Positions 39,949 to 48,897 of a stretch of DNA of 64,000 bases are shown in pieces. Under the pieces are notes generated by a model. It was given only the letters and a program-made list of their open reading frames with translations, was not told where the DNA came from and searched no databases. Position numbers and translations under genes: made by a program. Position 1 is the first letter of the stretch, and each line of letters starts with the position of its first letter. Source of the DNA: Thermohalobaculum sp039184865 (GTDB taxonomy: Bacteria; Pseudomonadota; Alphaproteobacteria; Rhodobacterales; Rhodobacteraceae); assembly GCA_039184865.1 (NCBI GenBank), contig JBCDAV010000001.1, forward strand, positions 124,001 through 188,000, written 5' to 3'.

Positions 39949-41313
39949 ATGTCCTTCACCCTCGCCATCGTCGGCCGGCCCAATGTCGGCAAGTCGACCC
40001 TGTTCAACCGGCTCGTCGGCAAGCGCCTTGCCCTCGTCGACGACCAGCCCGGCGTCACCCGCGACCTGCGCGAGGGCGAGGCCCGCCTCGGCGATCTCAG
40101 CTTCACCGTTGTCGACACCGCCGGCCTCGAACAGGCCACCGACGAAAGCCTGCCCGGCCGCATGCGCAAGCTCACCGAACACGCCGTGGCCAACTCCGAT
40201 GTCTGCCTCTTCGTCACCGATGCCCGCGCCGGCGTCACGCCCGCCGACCAGATCTTCGCCGACCTTCTGCGCCGCTCCGGCGCCGAGGTCATCCTCGCCA
40301 TCAACAAGGCCGAGGGCCGCCAGGGCCAGGACGCGATATTCGAGGGCTACGGCCTCGGCCTCGGCGATCCGATCGGGCTCTCCGCCGAACATGGCGAGGG
40401 CATGGGCGACCTCTACGCCGCGCTCCTGCCGCTCTCGGAGAAATTCGCCGCCGAAGCCGACCGCACCGCCTTCGACCCCAACACCGACGACGACCCGCTG
40501 GCCGAGCACCGCCCCCTCCAGATCGCCATCACCGGTCGCCCGAACGCCGGCAAATCCACGCTCGTCAACAAGATTCTCGGCCAGGACCGCCTGCTCACCG
40601 GGCCCGAGGCCGGCATCACCCGCGACGCCATCGCGGTCGAGGCCGACTGGGCCGGGCGGCGCTTTCGCATCTTCGACACCGCCGGCCTGCGCAAGAAGGC
40701 CAAGGTCCAGGACAAGGTCGAGCGCCTGTCGACCTCGGACGCCATCCGCGCCGTCAAGTTCGCCGAGGTCGTCGTCGTCCTGATCGAGCCCGACCGCAGC
40801 TTCGAGACCCAGGACCTGCGGATCGCCGACCTCGCCGAGCGCGAGGGCAGGGCGGTCGTCTTCGCCGTCAACAAATGGGACCTCGAGGAAGACAAGAACG
40901 CCCGCATCCGCGAACTGCGCGAGGAACTGCTGCGCCTGCTGCCGCAATTGAAAGGCGCGCCGCTGATCCAGATCTCGGCGCTGACCGGGCGCGGCCTCGA
41001 CAAGCTCGCCGACGCCATCATCCGCGCCCACCGCACCTGGAACACCCGCGTTTCGACCTCGAAGTTGAACGACTGGCTGCTCGGCGCGACCCAGGCGCAC
41101 CCGCCCCCGGCCCCCGGTGGGCGCCGCATCAAGATGCGCTACATGACCCAGGTCAAGGCCCGCCCGCCCAGCTTCGTCGTGATGTGCCAGCGCGCCGATG
41201 ACGTGCCCGACAGCTACACGCGGTATCTGGTCAACGGTCTGCGCACGGACTTTGACCTGCCGGGCACGCCGATCCGCCTGATGCTGCGCAAGGGCAAGAA
41301 CCCGTACGCGTGA
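39949..41313 (+). CDS. der: Ribosome-biogenesis GTPase Der (EngA)
   Basis: 454 aa, two tandem GTPase domains: first with GRPNVGKST (residues 8-16) and DTAGLEQ; second with GRPNAGKST and DTAGLRKKAKV, then NKWDL. The C-terminal KH-like domain ends LMLRKGKNPY. Essential for 50S subunit assembly. Normal length. Confidence 0.96.
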   Translation: MSFTLAIVGRPNVGKSTLFNRLVGKRLALVDDQPGVTRDLREGEARLGDLSFTVVDTAGLEQATDESLPGRMRKLTEHAVANSDVCLFVTDARAGVTPADQIFADLLRRSGAEVILAINKAEGRQGQDAIFEGYGLGLGDPIGLSAEHGEGMGDLYAALLPLSEKFAAEADRTAFDPNTDDDPLAEHRPLQIAITGRPNAGKSTLVNKILGQDRLLTGPEAGITRDAIAVEADWAGRRFRIFDTAGLRKKAKVQDKVERLSTSDAIRAVKFAEVVVVLIEPDRSFETQDLRIADLAEREGRAVVFAVNKWDLEEDKNARIRELREELLRLLPQLKGAPLIQISALTGRGLDKLADAIIRAHRTWNTRVSTSKLNDWLLGATQAHPPPAPGGRRIKMRYMTQVKARPPSFVVMCQRADDVPDSYTRYLVNGLRTDFDLPGTPIRLMLRKGKNPYA

Positions 41314-41337
41314 CCTGCTTAGGGCACGTGCGGGCGA

Positions 41338-42885
41338 TCAATAGGCATTCTTCGTATTGAACAGGCTCAGCGGCGTCCGCAACAGGATGTAAAGATCGAA
41401 CAGGATCGACCAGTTCTCGATATAGTAAAGGTCATGCGCCACGCGCTGGCGGATCTTCTCGTCGGTGTCGACCTCGCCGCGCCAGCCGTTGATCTGCGCC
41501 CAGCCGGTGATCCCGGGTTTGATCCGATGCCGCCCGACATAGCCGTCGATCGCTTCGGCCCACAGCCGGTTGTCGGTATGCGCCAGCACCGCGTGCGGTC
41601 GCGGCCCGACCAGCGACAGATCGCCCAATACAACGTTGACCAACTGCGGCAGCTCGTCGATCGAGGTCTTGCGAATGAACCGCCCGACCCGCGTCACTCT
41701 GGCGTCACCCTTCGTCACCACATGTTTTGCGTCGGCGTCTGCACGGTCGACATACATGGAACGGAACTTGAGGATCTGGACCGTACTGTTGTTGTAGCCC
41801 GTGCGCCTCTGGCGGAACAGCACCGGCCCCGGCGTCTCCAGGCGCACCGCGAGAGCCGTCAGCAGCATCACCGGCGACAGCGCGATCAGCAACGGCACCG
41901 AGGCAAACAGATCAAACGCCCGTTTCATCAGAGCATCCCAATCCGCCAGTGGCCGTTCGAATACGTCTAGGAGTGGCGCCGTGCCGACGAACTGCAACGA
42001 ACGTTGGCGAAACCGCATCCGATCGGCGTGCGCGGACAGGTGAATGTCCACCGGCAGCACCCACAGTCTGCGCAAAAGTTCAAGAACCCGGTTCTCGGCT
42101 GAAAGTGGCAGTGATACGATCAGCATGTCCAGGCGCGTGCGCCGACCGAACTCGACAAGCTCCGCGATGTTGCCGAGTTTCGGATAACCCGCCACGATCG
42201 GCGCCGAGCGCTCGTCGCTCCGGTCGTCGAAAATCCCGCAGATCGTGATGTCGCTGTCAGGCTGCGCCTGCATTTCGCGGATCAACTCCTCCGCGGAGCT
42301 ACCGCCGCCAACGATCACGGCCCGCCTGTTCAGCGCTCCAGCCTGGCTCCAGCGCAGGACCGCTATCGAGATGACGAAGCGGGATACCAACATCACACCG
42401 CCCGTGACCAGCAGCCATCCCAAGGCCACATCTCGAGGGACCTTGAGCGCAATGTCGACGAGAGGAACGATATTCAATGCGAGCGCCCAAGCAACACACC
42501 ACGCGCCCAAACCTCGGGCAAGATTTGTGAAGCGTCGCTTCAGCGTTGCAATCTGATAGCCATCGAGCGCCTGGATCAGCAGCACCATTAGCACGCCGCC
42601 AATGATCGCTCCAAATAGCAGGCCCGCCTCCGTCGTGCCGCCACGCGGGCCGAGAAAGGCGGATGTGATCAATGCGCCGCCGACGCAGACCAGCAGGTCG
42701 AATCCCCGAAGCCCGGCCGTCAGAATCGACGGTGACACGCGTCGCTTCGTAAAGCTGCTAACAGCCTCGGCCGCGCGTGGGCTGAGTTCGGTGACCGCCT
42801 CTGACCCTTCGCGCAGAACGCTCTCAGCAACGATCGCGCGCGCGTCGAACAGGCGCTCGGCCTCGTCGAACCCGCCGCCGTCCAT
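41338..42885 (-). CDS. Exopolysaccharide polyprenyl glycosyl-1-phosphate transferase (WcaJ-like)
   Basis: 515 aa. N-terminal membrane helices, a central CoA-binding-like Rossmann region (RRAVIVGGGSSAEELIREM), then the C-terminal sugar transferase: KRAFDLFASVPLL, ETPGPVLFRQRRTG, KFRSM, then FIRKTSIDELPQLVNVVLGDLSLVGPRP and RIKPGITGWAQINGWRG. Moves a sugar phosphate to undecaprenyl phosphate to start polysaccharide assembly. No other EPS genes are adjacent. Convergent with der. Confidence 0.92.
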   Translation of the reverse strand: MDGGGFDEAERLFDARAIVAESVLREGSEAVTELSPRAAEAVSSFTKRRVSPSILTAGLRGFDLLVCVGGALITSAFLGPRGGTTEAGLLFGAIIGGVLMVLLIQALDGYQIATLKRRFTNLARGLGAWCVAWALALNIVPLVDIALKVPRDVALGWLLVTGGVMLVSRFVISIAVLRWSQAGALNRRAVIVGGGSSAEELIREMQAQPDSDITICGIFDDRSDERSAPIVAGYPKLGNIAELVEFGRRTRLDMLIVSLPLSAENRVLELLRRLWVLPVDIHLSAHADRMRFRQRSLQFVGTAPLLDVFERPLADWDALMKRAFDLFASVPLLIALSPVMLLTALAVRLETPGPVLFRQRRTGYNNSTVQILKFRSMYVDRADADAKHVVTKGDARVTRVGRFIRKTSIDELPQLVNVVLGDLSLVGPRPHAVLAHTDNRLWAEAIDGYVGRHRIKPGITGWAQINGWRGEVDTDEKIRQRVAHDLYYIENWSILFDLYILLRTPLSLFNTKNAY

Positions 42886-43017
42886 CGTCAGCCCCCACCT
42901 GATGTGACCGGTAGCACGATTCTTAGGCGAAGCGGGTTAAGACTCTCCTGCGGGACCGTGAATGATCGCCAATACGGGAGTAAGCGGTGCTCTGCTCCTA
43001 TGCCACGCGTAGCTCCG

Positions 43018-43614
43018 TCACAGCGCTTTGCGCGCCGTCAGCGCGGCCGAGATCGTGCCGTCATCCAGGTAGTCCAACTCACCACCGATCGGCACGCCTT
43101 TGGCCAGCGAGGTCACGGCACAGCCCGTCCCCTCCAGGTATTCAGCCACCACATGGGCTGTCGTCTGTCCGTCGATTGTGGCGCTAAGTGCGAGAATTAC
43201 CTCGGAAATCTCCTCCTGCCGGACGCGTGCGGCGAGCTCGGGAATGCGCAGTGTCTCGGGCGTGATCCCGTCCAGCGCCGACAGCAATCCGCCAAGCACG
43301 TGGTAACGCCCGCGGAACACGGCTGCGCGCTCCATCGCCCAAAGGTCCGCCACATCCTGCACCACGGCGATAACGCCTGTCGCTCTGCGGGGGTCCGCGC
43401 AGATCTCGCAAATCTCCGAGGTCGTCAAATTTCCGCAGATCGGGCAGATTCGTATGGTCCGCGCCACCTCGTCCATCGAGGCCGCGAGCGGCGCCAGCAG
43501 ACGGTCCTTACGCTTGACCAGATGCAGAACCGCGCGGCGGGCCGAGCGTGGCCCCAGCCCCGGCAGCTTGGCCATCATATCGATCAGCCGCTCGATCTCC
43601 GGAGCGCCGGACAT
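43018..43614 (-). CDS. recR: Recombination protein RecR
   Basis: 198 aa. N-terminal helix-hairpin-helix (LIDMMAKLPGLGPRSARRAVLHLV), C4 zinc finger CPICGNLTTSEICEIC, then the Toprim domain (VVQDVADLWAMER ... LALSATIDGQTTAHVV). Works with RecF/RecO at gaps. Last of dnaX-ybaB-recR, 20 bases after ybaB. Confidence 0.96.
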   Translation of the reverse strand: MSGAPEIERLIDMMAKLPGLGPRSARRAVLHLVKRKDRLLAPLAASMDEVARTIRICPICGNLTTSEICEICADPRRATGVIAVVQDVADLWAMERAAVFRGRYHVLGGLLSALDGITPETLRIPELAARVRQEEISEVILALSATIDGQTTAHVVAEYLEGTGCAVTSLAKGVPIGGELDYLDDGTISAALTARKAL

Positions 43615-43634
43615 CTTATGAGAAAACCAGTTGT

Positions 43635-43976
43635 CTAGCCGAATGGCAGCTTCATGCCTGGCGGCAGCGGCAGACCTTCGGTGACCTTCGCCATCTCGGC
43701 CTGTCCGGCCTCGCGCGCCTGCTTGATCGCGTCATTGATTGCCGCGACGATCAGATCCTCCAGCACTTCCTTGTCCTCGGCGCTCTCCAGCAGCGAGGGA
43801 TCGACTGTCAGCGATTTCACCTCGCCCTGACCGGTCGCAGTGGCTTTGACCATGCCCGCGCCGGCAGAACCTTCGGCCGTCATTTCCGCCATCTTTTCAG
43901 TGGCTTCGGCCATCTTGGCCTGCATCTCCTGGGCCTGCTTCATCAGCTTGCCCATGTCGCCCAGTCCCTTAAACAT
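43635..43976 (-). CDS. YbaB/EbfC nucleoid-associated protein
   Basis: 113 aa: MFKGLGDMGKLMKQAQEMQAKMAEATEKMAEM, then GQGEVKSLTVDPSLL, ending LPPGMKLPFG. Small dimeric DNA-binding protein, almost always between dnaX and recR. Confidence 0.94.
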   Translation of the reverse strand: MFKGLGDMGKLMKQAQEMQAKMAEATEKMAEMTAEGSAGAGMVKATATGQGEVKSLTVDPSLLESAEDKEVLEDLIVAAINDAIKQAREAGQAEMAKVTEGLPLPPGMKLPFG

Positions 43977-43994
43977 GCCGTCTTCCCCTGACCA

Positions 43995-45791
43995 TCAGTA
44001 CTCCTCCGCGAAGGGATCGTCGCCGTCAACCAGATCGCCTTCGATCTCGATCCCCATATCGTCGTCTTCCGGCGCGGGCGCAAGGAATTCATCGGCGGCG
44101 TCCGCCTCGCGCAAGGGTCTCACGCTGATCGCCCGGTCGATCTCGGACTCCGGCACCTCGAAGATCGCCAGTGCGGCAGCGACCAGCGGGTGATTGCGGA
44201 CCTCGGTCCTTGCCGCATCGGCGTCACGCGCAGCGACGTCCCGAGCGGTCGCAGCGCCCGGCTGATCCGAGACGAGGATCGACCAGCGCGCGCCCGTGGC
44301 AGCGGACAGGACTTGCTGGAGCCGGCCCGCCAGATCGCCCGGCGCTCCGGGGGCTGGATTGAACTCGATCATACCGGGCCGGTAGGACACCAGCCGCAGG
44401 AACGCCTCGCAATCGTCGAAGAGCTTGAAATCCAACGGCTTGACGACGGCCAGAGCGTCGTCGAGCGTGGCAAAACCGGCAAACGCGCTCGGCGCTTCGG
44501 ACGGCAACGCGGCAGGCGCAGGCGACGGCGCGGGATTGGCATGGACTGCCAGTTGCGCGGCGGGACCGCCACGCGGCGCACCGCCGGAAGGCGCTCCACC
44601 GGGCAGCGAGATGCTCCCGCCCTCGGTCAGCTTGCGCACGAGTTCCTCCGGCGGCGGCAGATCGGCAACATGGGTCAGCCGGATCACCGCCATCTCGGCG
44701 GCCATCATCGCGTTCGGGGCCAGCGCCAGTTCGTCGAGCGCCTTCAGCAGCATCTGCCAGGACCGGGTCAGAGCCCGCATCGGCAGGCGCGTGGCCAGAT
44801 CGCGTCCGCGGTCGCGCTCGGACGCCGCCACGGTCGGGTCGTCCGCCGTCGCAGGGTTCACCTTCAGCACCGAGATCCAGTGCGTCAGTTCCGCGAGATC
44901 GCGCAGAACAACGCCGGGATCGGCGCCGTCCGAATATTGCTGTCCCAACTCCTCCAGCGCGCCTGCCGTGTCGCCCTTCATGATCGCCTCGAAGAGATCA
45001 ATCACCCGGCCCCGGTCGGCGAGGCCCAGCATGGACCTAACCTGTTCGGCATCGATCTCGCCGTCCTGCGCGTGGGCGATCGCCTGATCCAGCAGCGAGA
45101 GCGCGTCGCGGACCGAGCCCTCGGCCGCGCGCGTCACCAGGGCCAGGGCCTCGTCCGACAGCGAGGCGCCCTCCTTGGTCGCAATCCCGCGCAGGTGATC
45201 CATCATCACCTCGGGTTCGATCCGGCGCAGATCGAACCGCTGGCAGCGGCTCAGCACGGTCACGGGCACCTTCCGGATCTCGGTCGTGGCGAAGATGAAC
45301 TTCACGTGCTCGGGCGGTTCCTCCAGCGTCTTCAGCAGCGCGTTGAACGCGCTGTTCGACAGCATGTGGACCTCGTCGATGATGTAGACCTTGTAGCGCG
45401 CCGAAGCCGCCCGGTAGCGCACCGAGTCGATGATCTCGCGCACATCGCCGACGCCGGTATTGGACGCAGCATCCATCTCGAGCACGTCGACATGGCGCCC
45501 CTCGGCGATCGAGGTGCAGGCCTCGCAGACACCGCAGGGATCGATCGTCGGTTTGTCATCGCGCTGACAGTTCAGGCCCTTCGCGATGATCCGCGCCGTC
45601 GTCGTCTTCCCGACCCCGCGCACGCCGGTCATGATGAACGCGTGGGCGATCCGGTCGTAGGCGAAGGCGTTGGTCAGCACCTGGACCATCGCCTCCTGCC
45701 CGATCAGGTCGCGGAAATGGCCGGGCCGGTACTTGCGCGCCAGCACCTGATAGGCGGTCGTCCCGGTCGTGATGTCTGAGTCGTCGGCCAT
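43995..45791 (-). CDS. dnaX: DNA polymerase III subunit gamma/tau
   Basis: 598 aa clamp-loader ATPase. Walker A GVRGVGKTTTARI, zinc-binding Cys in CQRDDKPTIDPCGVCEACTSI, Walker B YIIDEVHMLS, then SRCQRFDLRRI. The Pro/Ala linker and C-terminal tau part (about 380-598) bind DnaE/DnaB. Full length; no slippery A-run for a gamma form is evident. Confidence 0.96.
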   Translation of the reverse strand: MADDSDITTGTTAYQVLARKYRPGHFRDLIGQEAMVQVLTNAFAYDRIAHAFIMTGVRGVGKTTTARIIAKGLNCQRDDKPTIDPCGVCEACTSIAEGRHVDVLEMDAASNTGVGDVREIIDSVRYRAASARYKVYIIDEVHMLSNSAFNALLKTLEEPPEHVKFIFATTEIRKVPVTVLSRCQRFDLRRIEPEVMMDHLRGIATKEGASLSDEALALVTRAAEGSVRDALSLLDQAIAHAQDGEIDAEQVRSMLGLADRGRVIDLFEAIMKGDTAGALEELGQQYSDGADPGVVLRDLAELTHWISVLKVNPATADDPTVAASERDRGRDLATRLPMRALTRSWQMLLKALDELALAPNAMMAAEMAVIRLTHVADLPPPEELVRKLTEGGSISLPGGAPSGGAPRGGPAAQLAVHANPAPSPAPAALPSEAPSAFAGFATLDDALAVVKPLDFKLFDDCEAFLRLVSYRPGMIEFNPAPGAPGDLAGRLQQVLSAATGARWSILVSDQPGAATARDVAARDADAARTEVRNHPLVAAALAIFEVPESEIDRAISVRPLREADAADEFLAPAPEDDDMGIEIEGDLVDGDDPFAEEY

Positions 45792-45935
45792 CGGCCCTCC
45801 CCTTCGTCGAAGCTATAGCGGGGTGCGGCTCGGCGAGTCCAGAACCGGCGGGGCGCCAACCGGGAGTGTATCATCCGCTACAGACCGGAGCCACGCGGGC
45901 CCTTACGAAATTGGACAGTGGATATGGAGGATGAG

Positions 45936-46169
45936 ATGACCAACACGCCCGATATCATCGCCAGCGCCGAGGATGACGCGCCGGAAATTCTGGACACCGA
46001 TGCACTGGATGGAGTGGCAGGCGGCACACAGTACGGCGGCAGCAACACCTGCGAGCCGGTAACGCCGAGGCCGACGCCCACGGTCAGTTTCGGCTATACC
46101 AAGATCGAGAACACGTACGACTTGTCCGTCGATAGTTTCGACCGCGCCGACACGTTCTCGAAGCGCTGA
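45936..46169 (+). CDS. RiPP-like precursor peptide 1 (GG leader, one GGSNTCEP core)
   Basis: 77 aa, ATG 45936 after GGAGG. Residues 1-30 (…DIIASAEDDAPEILDTDALDGVAGG) align gap-free with the two sister peptides and end in a double-glycine cleavage-type motif. Core residues 33-41 are YGGSNTCEP; the tail is Ser/Thr/Pro then Asp/Tyr-rich. Leader plus short hypervariable core with one conserved Cys motif is typical of RiPP or bacteriocin precursors. No protease or exporter gene is in the window. Upstream GTG 45918 and ATG 45924 lack a spaced ribosome site. Confidence 0.7.
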   Translation: MTNTPDIIASAEDDAPEILDTDALDGVAGGTQYGGSNTCEPVTPRPTPTVSFGYTKIENTYDLSVDSFDRADTFSKR

Positions 46170-46263
46170 ACAGCGCGTGTTGAGATGGCTCGTCGGAGCC
46201 TGTCATCGGGCCCTACCGGACAGCCTGTGTAGACGCGAACTTCTCTCGATAAGGAACCAGTAG

Positions 46264-46500
46264 ATGACGCAGAAAGCCGATATCGTCGCGACCGCCGCGC
46301 AGGACGCGCCGGAGTTCCTGGACACCGATGATCTCGAGTCCCTGAGCGCGGGCGCCTACGGCGGACACAATTCCTGCGAGCCCTATGGCGGTGACAACAC
46401 CTGCGAACCGCCGGGGGCCGGGCGTGCCGAGTTCCAGACCCTGCCGATCGAACGGCCGGACCGAGCCGTCAAATCCGCAAGGGGCCTAACTGCGCGCTAA
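46264..46500 (+). CDS. RiPP-like precursor peptide 2 (two CEP motifs)
   Basis: 78 aa, ATG after AAGGAA. Leader DIVATAAQDAPEFLDTDDLESLSAG matches peptide 1 without gaps, though the final pair is Ala-Gly. The core has the motif twice: YGGHNSCEP (32-40) and YGGDNTCEP (41-49), then a basic tail (…RAVKSARGLTAR). Codons of the repeated motif differ at third positions, so protein-level selection is likely. Ends 5 bases before the opposing oxygenase gene ends. Confidence 0.7.
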   Translation: MTQKADIVATAAQDAPEFLDTDDLESLSAGAYGGHNSCEPYGGDNTCEPPGAGRAEFQTLPIERPDRAVKSARGLTAR

Positions 46501-46504
46501 GCAT

Positions 46505-47455
46505 TCAAGGATCTGCGTGCTGGTCGTAGCTCGCGCCAAGCTCGGCGCGCAGGAAGTCGCCGAAATGGATCGGTTCGAATTCCGCGCGCCGCAGATCCGG
46601 CGGGACGCTGGCGAGCGGGCGAACGACATGCGCGGCCGACGGGTCGAAGAAGAACGGGCAGGAATAACGCTCGCGCCCCGTCCGGTTGATCACGCGGTGC
46701 GGCGTCGAGCGCAGTGCGCCGTGGCTCATCCGATGCAGCATGTCGCCCACATTCAGGACGAACGTGCCGGGCATCGGCGGTGCCTCGATCCACGCGCCAT
46801 CTGGCGTCATGACCTGCAGCCCACCGATGTCGTCCTGGGCCAGAACGGTGATCGCGCCGAAATCCGTGTGCGGAGCCGAGCCGTAAAGATCCTCGGGCGC
46901 TGACGGGCGCGGAGGATAGTGCAGCAGCCGGAGCCAGGTGGTCGGACGCTCGAAGATTGGCGCGGCCTCGTGCGGATCGGCACCGGCTGCGCGCAGCATC
47001 GCGGCGACCATCCGTTGCGAGAAGCCGGCCAGCGCGTCGTGATAGGCCGTCACCGCTTCGCGAAACCCTGCCAGTTCGGGCCACTGGTTCGCGCCGGCCA
47101 GAAACACGCCGTCCGCCACGTCCGGGTCGTCCGCTCCGGCCTCGCGCATCATCATGAAGCTTTCCGACTGGTTCGGCTTGGTCACCTCGGCCAGCGTCGA
47201 GGTCCGGTCGGTCGACGTATCGATCGGGATGAAGCCGCGATGGTTCCGGTCCAGGGCGATCGCCATCTTCTCAGCGCGCGGCCGGGCGTGGAACCGGCGC
47301 GAGGCCTCGAAGACACCGTCGATCAGATCCTGCGCGATCCCGTGCCCCGCGATATAGGCAAAGCCGGCTTCGGAATAGGCGGTCAGGATCTCCTGATGCA
47401 GCCGCACGGATCCGGCTTCGAGGTCCGAGACGTCAATGACCGGGATCTCCTGCAT
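46505..47455 (-). CDS. Isopenicillin-N-synthase-like 2OG/Fe(II) oxygenase
   Basis: 316 aa. Fe(II) ligands His196-x-Asp198 (APHTDFG) and His253 (STPHRVIN); the 2-oxoglutarate-type RxS motif is Arg263-Tyr-Ser265. N-terminal IPVIDVSDL...YIAGHGI is the DIOX_N pattern. CGAGGGAG precedes ATG 47455. Such enzymes hydroxylate, desaturate or cyclise small molecules and peptides. Here it lies between three RiPP-like peptide genes, so it is a candidate tailoring enzyme, although similar enzymes also occur alone in Rhodobacterales. Confidence 0.88.
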   Translation of the reverse strand: MQEIPVIDVSDLEAGSVRLHQEILTAYSEAGFAYIAGHGIAQDLIDGVFEASRRFHARPRAEKMAIALDRNHRGFIPIDTSTDRTSTLAEVTKPNQSESFMMMREAGADDPDVADGVFLAGANQWPELAGFREAVTAYHDALAGFSQRMVAAMLRAAGADPHEAAPIFERPTTWLRLLHYPPRPSAPEDLYGSAPHTDFGAITVLAQDDIGGLQVMTPDGAWIEAPPMPGTFVLNVGDMLHRMSHGALRSTPHRVINRTGRERYSCPFFFDPSAAHVVRPLASVPPDLRRAEFEPIHFGDFLRAELGASYDQHADP

Positions 47456-47532
47456 GTTTTCGCTCCCTCGACATGCGCGCGCGTCTCGATGTGTAGCACC
47501 TGCCACGGACCGTGTCCGATCTGACCGATAAC

Positions 47533-47778
47533 ATGGACAAAACTCAACGACGGAGACGTTCGATCACAGACCGCGAAATCATTGCGTGCGCTGCTTGCGA
47601 TGAACCAGAGCTCATTGACACGGATACTCTGTACGGCCTGGCCGGCGGTGCCGAGGACGGCGGGAGCGATACGTGCGAGCCGGTCGATCGCGTGGGTCCG
47701 ACCAAGCTGCGTTGGCAGCCCATCTGGGATTCATCGAGCGACACGACGACGACGAACAGCATTTCCTCCGAGAGGTAA
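47533..47778 (+). CDS. RiPP-like precursor peptide 3 (GGSDTCEP core)
   Basis: Frame coding MDKTQRRRRSITDREII..., then the same 30-residue leader pattern (…EIIACAACDEPELIDTDTLYGLAGG) and core DGGSDTCEP, with a Trp-containing, Ser/Thr-rich tail. The start is uncertain: ATG 47533 or GTG 47512, neither with a good ribosome site; a GGAGACG stretch lies just before the codon matching the sisters' Met. Two extra Cys sit in the leader. Ends 4 bases before the exonuclease gene end. Confidence 0.6.
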   Translation: MDKTQRRRRSITDREIIACAACDEPELIDTDTLYGLAGGAEDGGSDTCEPVDRVGPTKLRWQPIWDSSSDTTTTNSISSER

Positions 47779-47781
47779 TCG

Positions 47782-48792
47782 CTATTGCTGATCCTCGCTG
47801 CGCCCGACCAGACGCAGCGCGCGCGCCTTGATCCCCTGCGTGCCGCACCAGTGAATCAGCGCATCTTCGGCGCCGTGGGTGACCCAGATCTCCTCGGCCT
47901 TCGTTTCGTGGATCGTCTGGCACAGCTCCGGCCAGTCGCAATGGTCCGAGATCACCAGCGCCAGTTCCGCCCCGCGCTGCTTGGCGCGCTGACGCACCCG
48001 CATCCAGCCCGATGCGGCGACCGGCAGGACGTCCGGCAGGCGCCGCGCCCAGCGGTCGTTCAGCGCGCCCGGCGGAGCGAGCACGATCTGGCCGCGCATC
48101 TCCTCGGACTTCGCCACCGTGGCGTTCTCCAGCGGACCGAGGGCGATGCCGTGCTCCTCGTAGACAGCGCAAAGACCGCTCAGCGCGCCGTGCAGCCAGA
48201 TCGGCCGCTCGTATCCGGCGCGCCGCAATTCCGCGATCAGGCGCTGTGCCTTGCCAAGAGCATAGGCGCCGACCGCGTGGGTCCGCTCCGGATTGCGCGC
48301 AATCGAGGTCAACAGGCGGGCGATCTCGTCCTCGACCGGCGGATGGGTGAAGACCGGCAGGCCGAAGGTCGCCTCGGTCACGAAGAGATCGCATTCCACC
48401 AGTTCGAACGGACGGCAGGTCGGATCGGCCCTGCGCTTGTAGTCGCCGGACACGATGGCGCGCACGCCGTCTGCCTCGATCACGACCTGAGACGAGCCGA
48501 GAACGTGACCCGCTGGCACCAGCGACACCGTCACGTCGCCGATCCGTTGCGGCGTGTTGTAGTCCAGCACCTCGATCCGCTCGAACGCGGTCTTGCCGTA
48601 GCGCGCCTCGGCGATCCGCGCGGTCTCGGGACTTGCCAGCAGGGCCTGGTGGCCGGGGCGGCAGTGATCGCCATGGGCGTGGGTGACGATAGCACGTTCC
48701 ACGGCCTGCCCGGGATCGACGAAAAACCCGCCGCGCGCGCACCAGAGCCCGCCTGCCCGCGGTTCGATCAGGTCTGTCGCCTTGGTCGCCAT
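47782..48792 (-). CDS. Ligase-associated DNA 3' exonuclease (MBL fold)
   Basis: 336 aa metallo-beta-lactamase/beta-CASP-type nuclease. Metal motif THAHGDHCRPGH, then PAGHVLGSSQVVIEADG and SGDYKRRADPTCRPFELVECDLFVTEATFGLP, with a late VISDHCDWPELCQTI. The family normally sits beside an ATP-dependent DNA ligase; here the downstream side is occupied by the peptide/oxygenase cluster instead. GAGGAGGG precedes ATG 48792. Confidence 0.88.
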   Translation of the reverse strand: MATKATDLIEPRAGGLWCARGGFFVDPGQAVERAIVTHAHGDHCRPGHQALLASPETARIAEARYGKTAFERIEVLDYNTPQRIGDVTVSLVPAGHVLGSSQVVIEADGVRAIVSGDYKRRADPTCRPFELVECDLFVTEATFGLPVFTHPPVEDEIARLLTSIARNPERTHAVGAYALGKAQRLIAELRRAGYERPIWLHGALSGLCAVYEEHGIALGPLENATVAKSEEMRGQIVLAPPGALNDRWARRLPDVLPVAASGWMRVRQRAKQRGAELALVISDHCDWPELCQTIHETKAEEIWVTHGAEDALIHWCGTQGIKARALRLVGRSEDQQ

Positions 48793-48897
48793 CGGCCCTC
48801 CTCGGCGCATCAGATAGCGGCAGCGAGATAGAAATCATACTGCCGGATTGACGCCGCCGACATGCCGGGGAACGGTGCGATGCGGACGGAGGACAGC

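Noticed and set aside
39900..41201. Long plus-strand Arg/Pro-rich open frames over der
   Set aside because: Out-of-frame reading of a high-GC gene; der itself (39949-41313) is unambiguous.
44190..45779. 529-residue plus-strand frame
   Set aside because: Exact antisense of dnaX; Arg/His-rich shadow.
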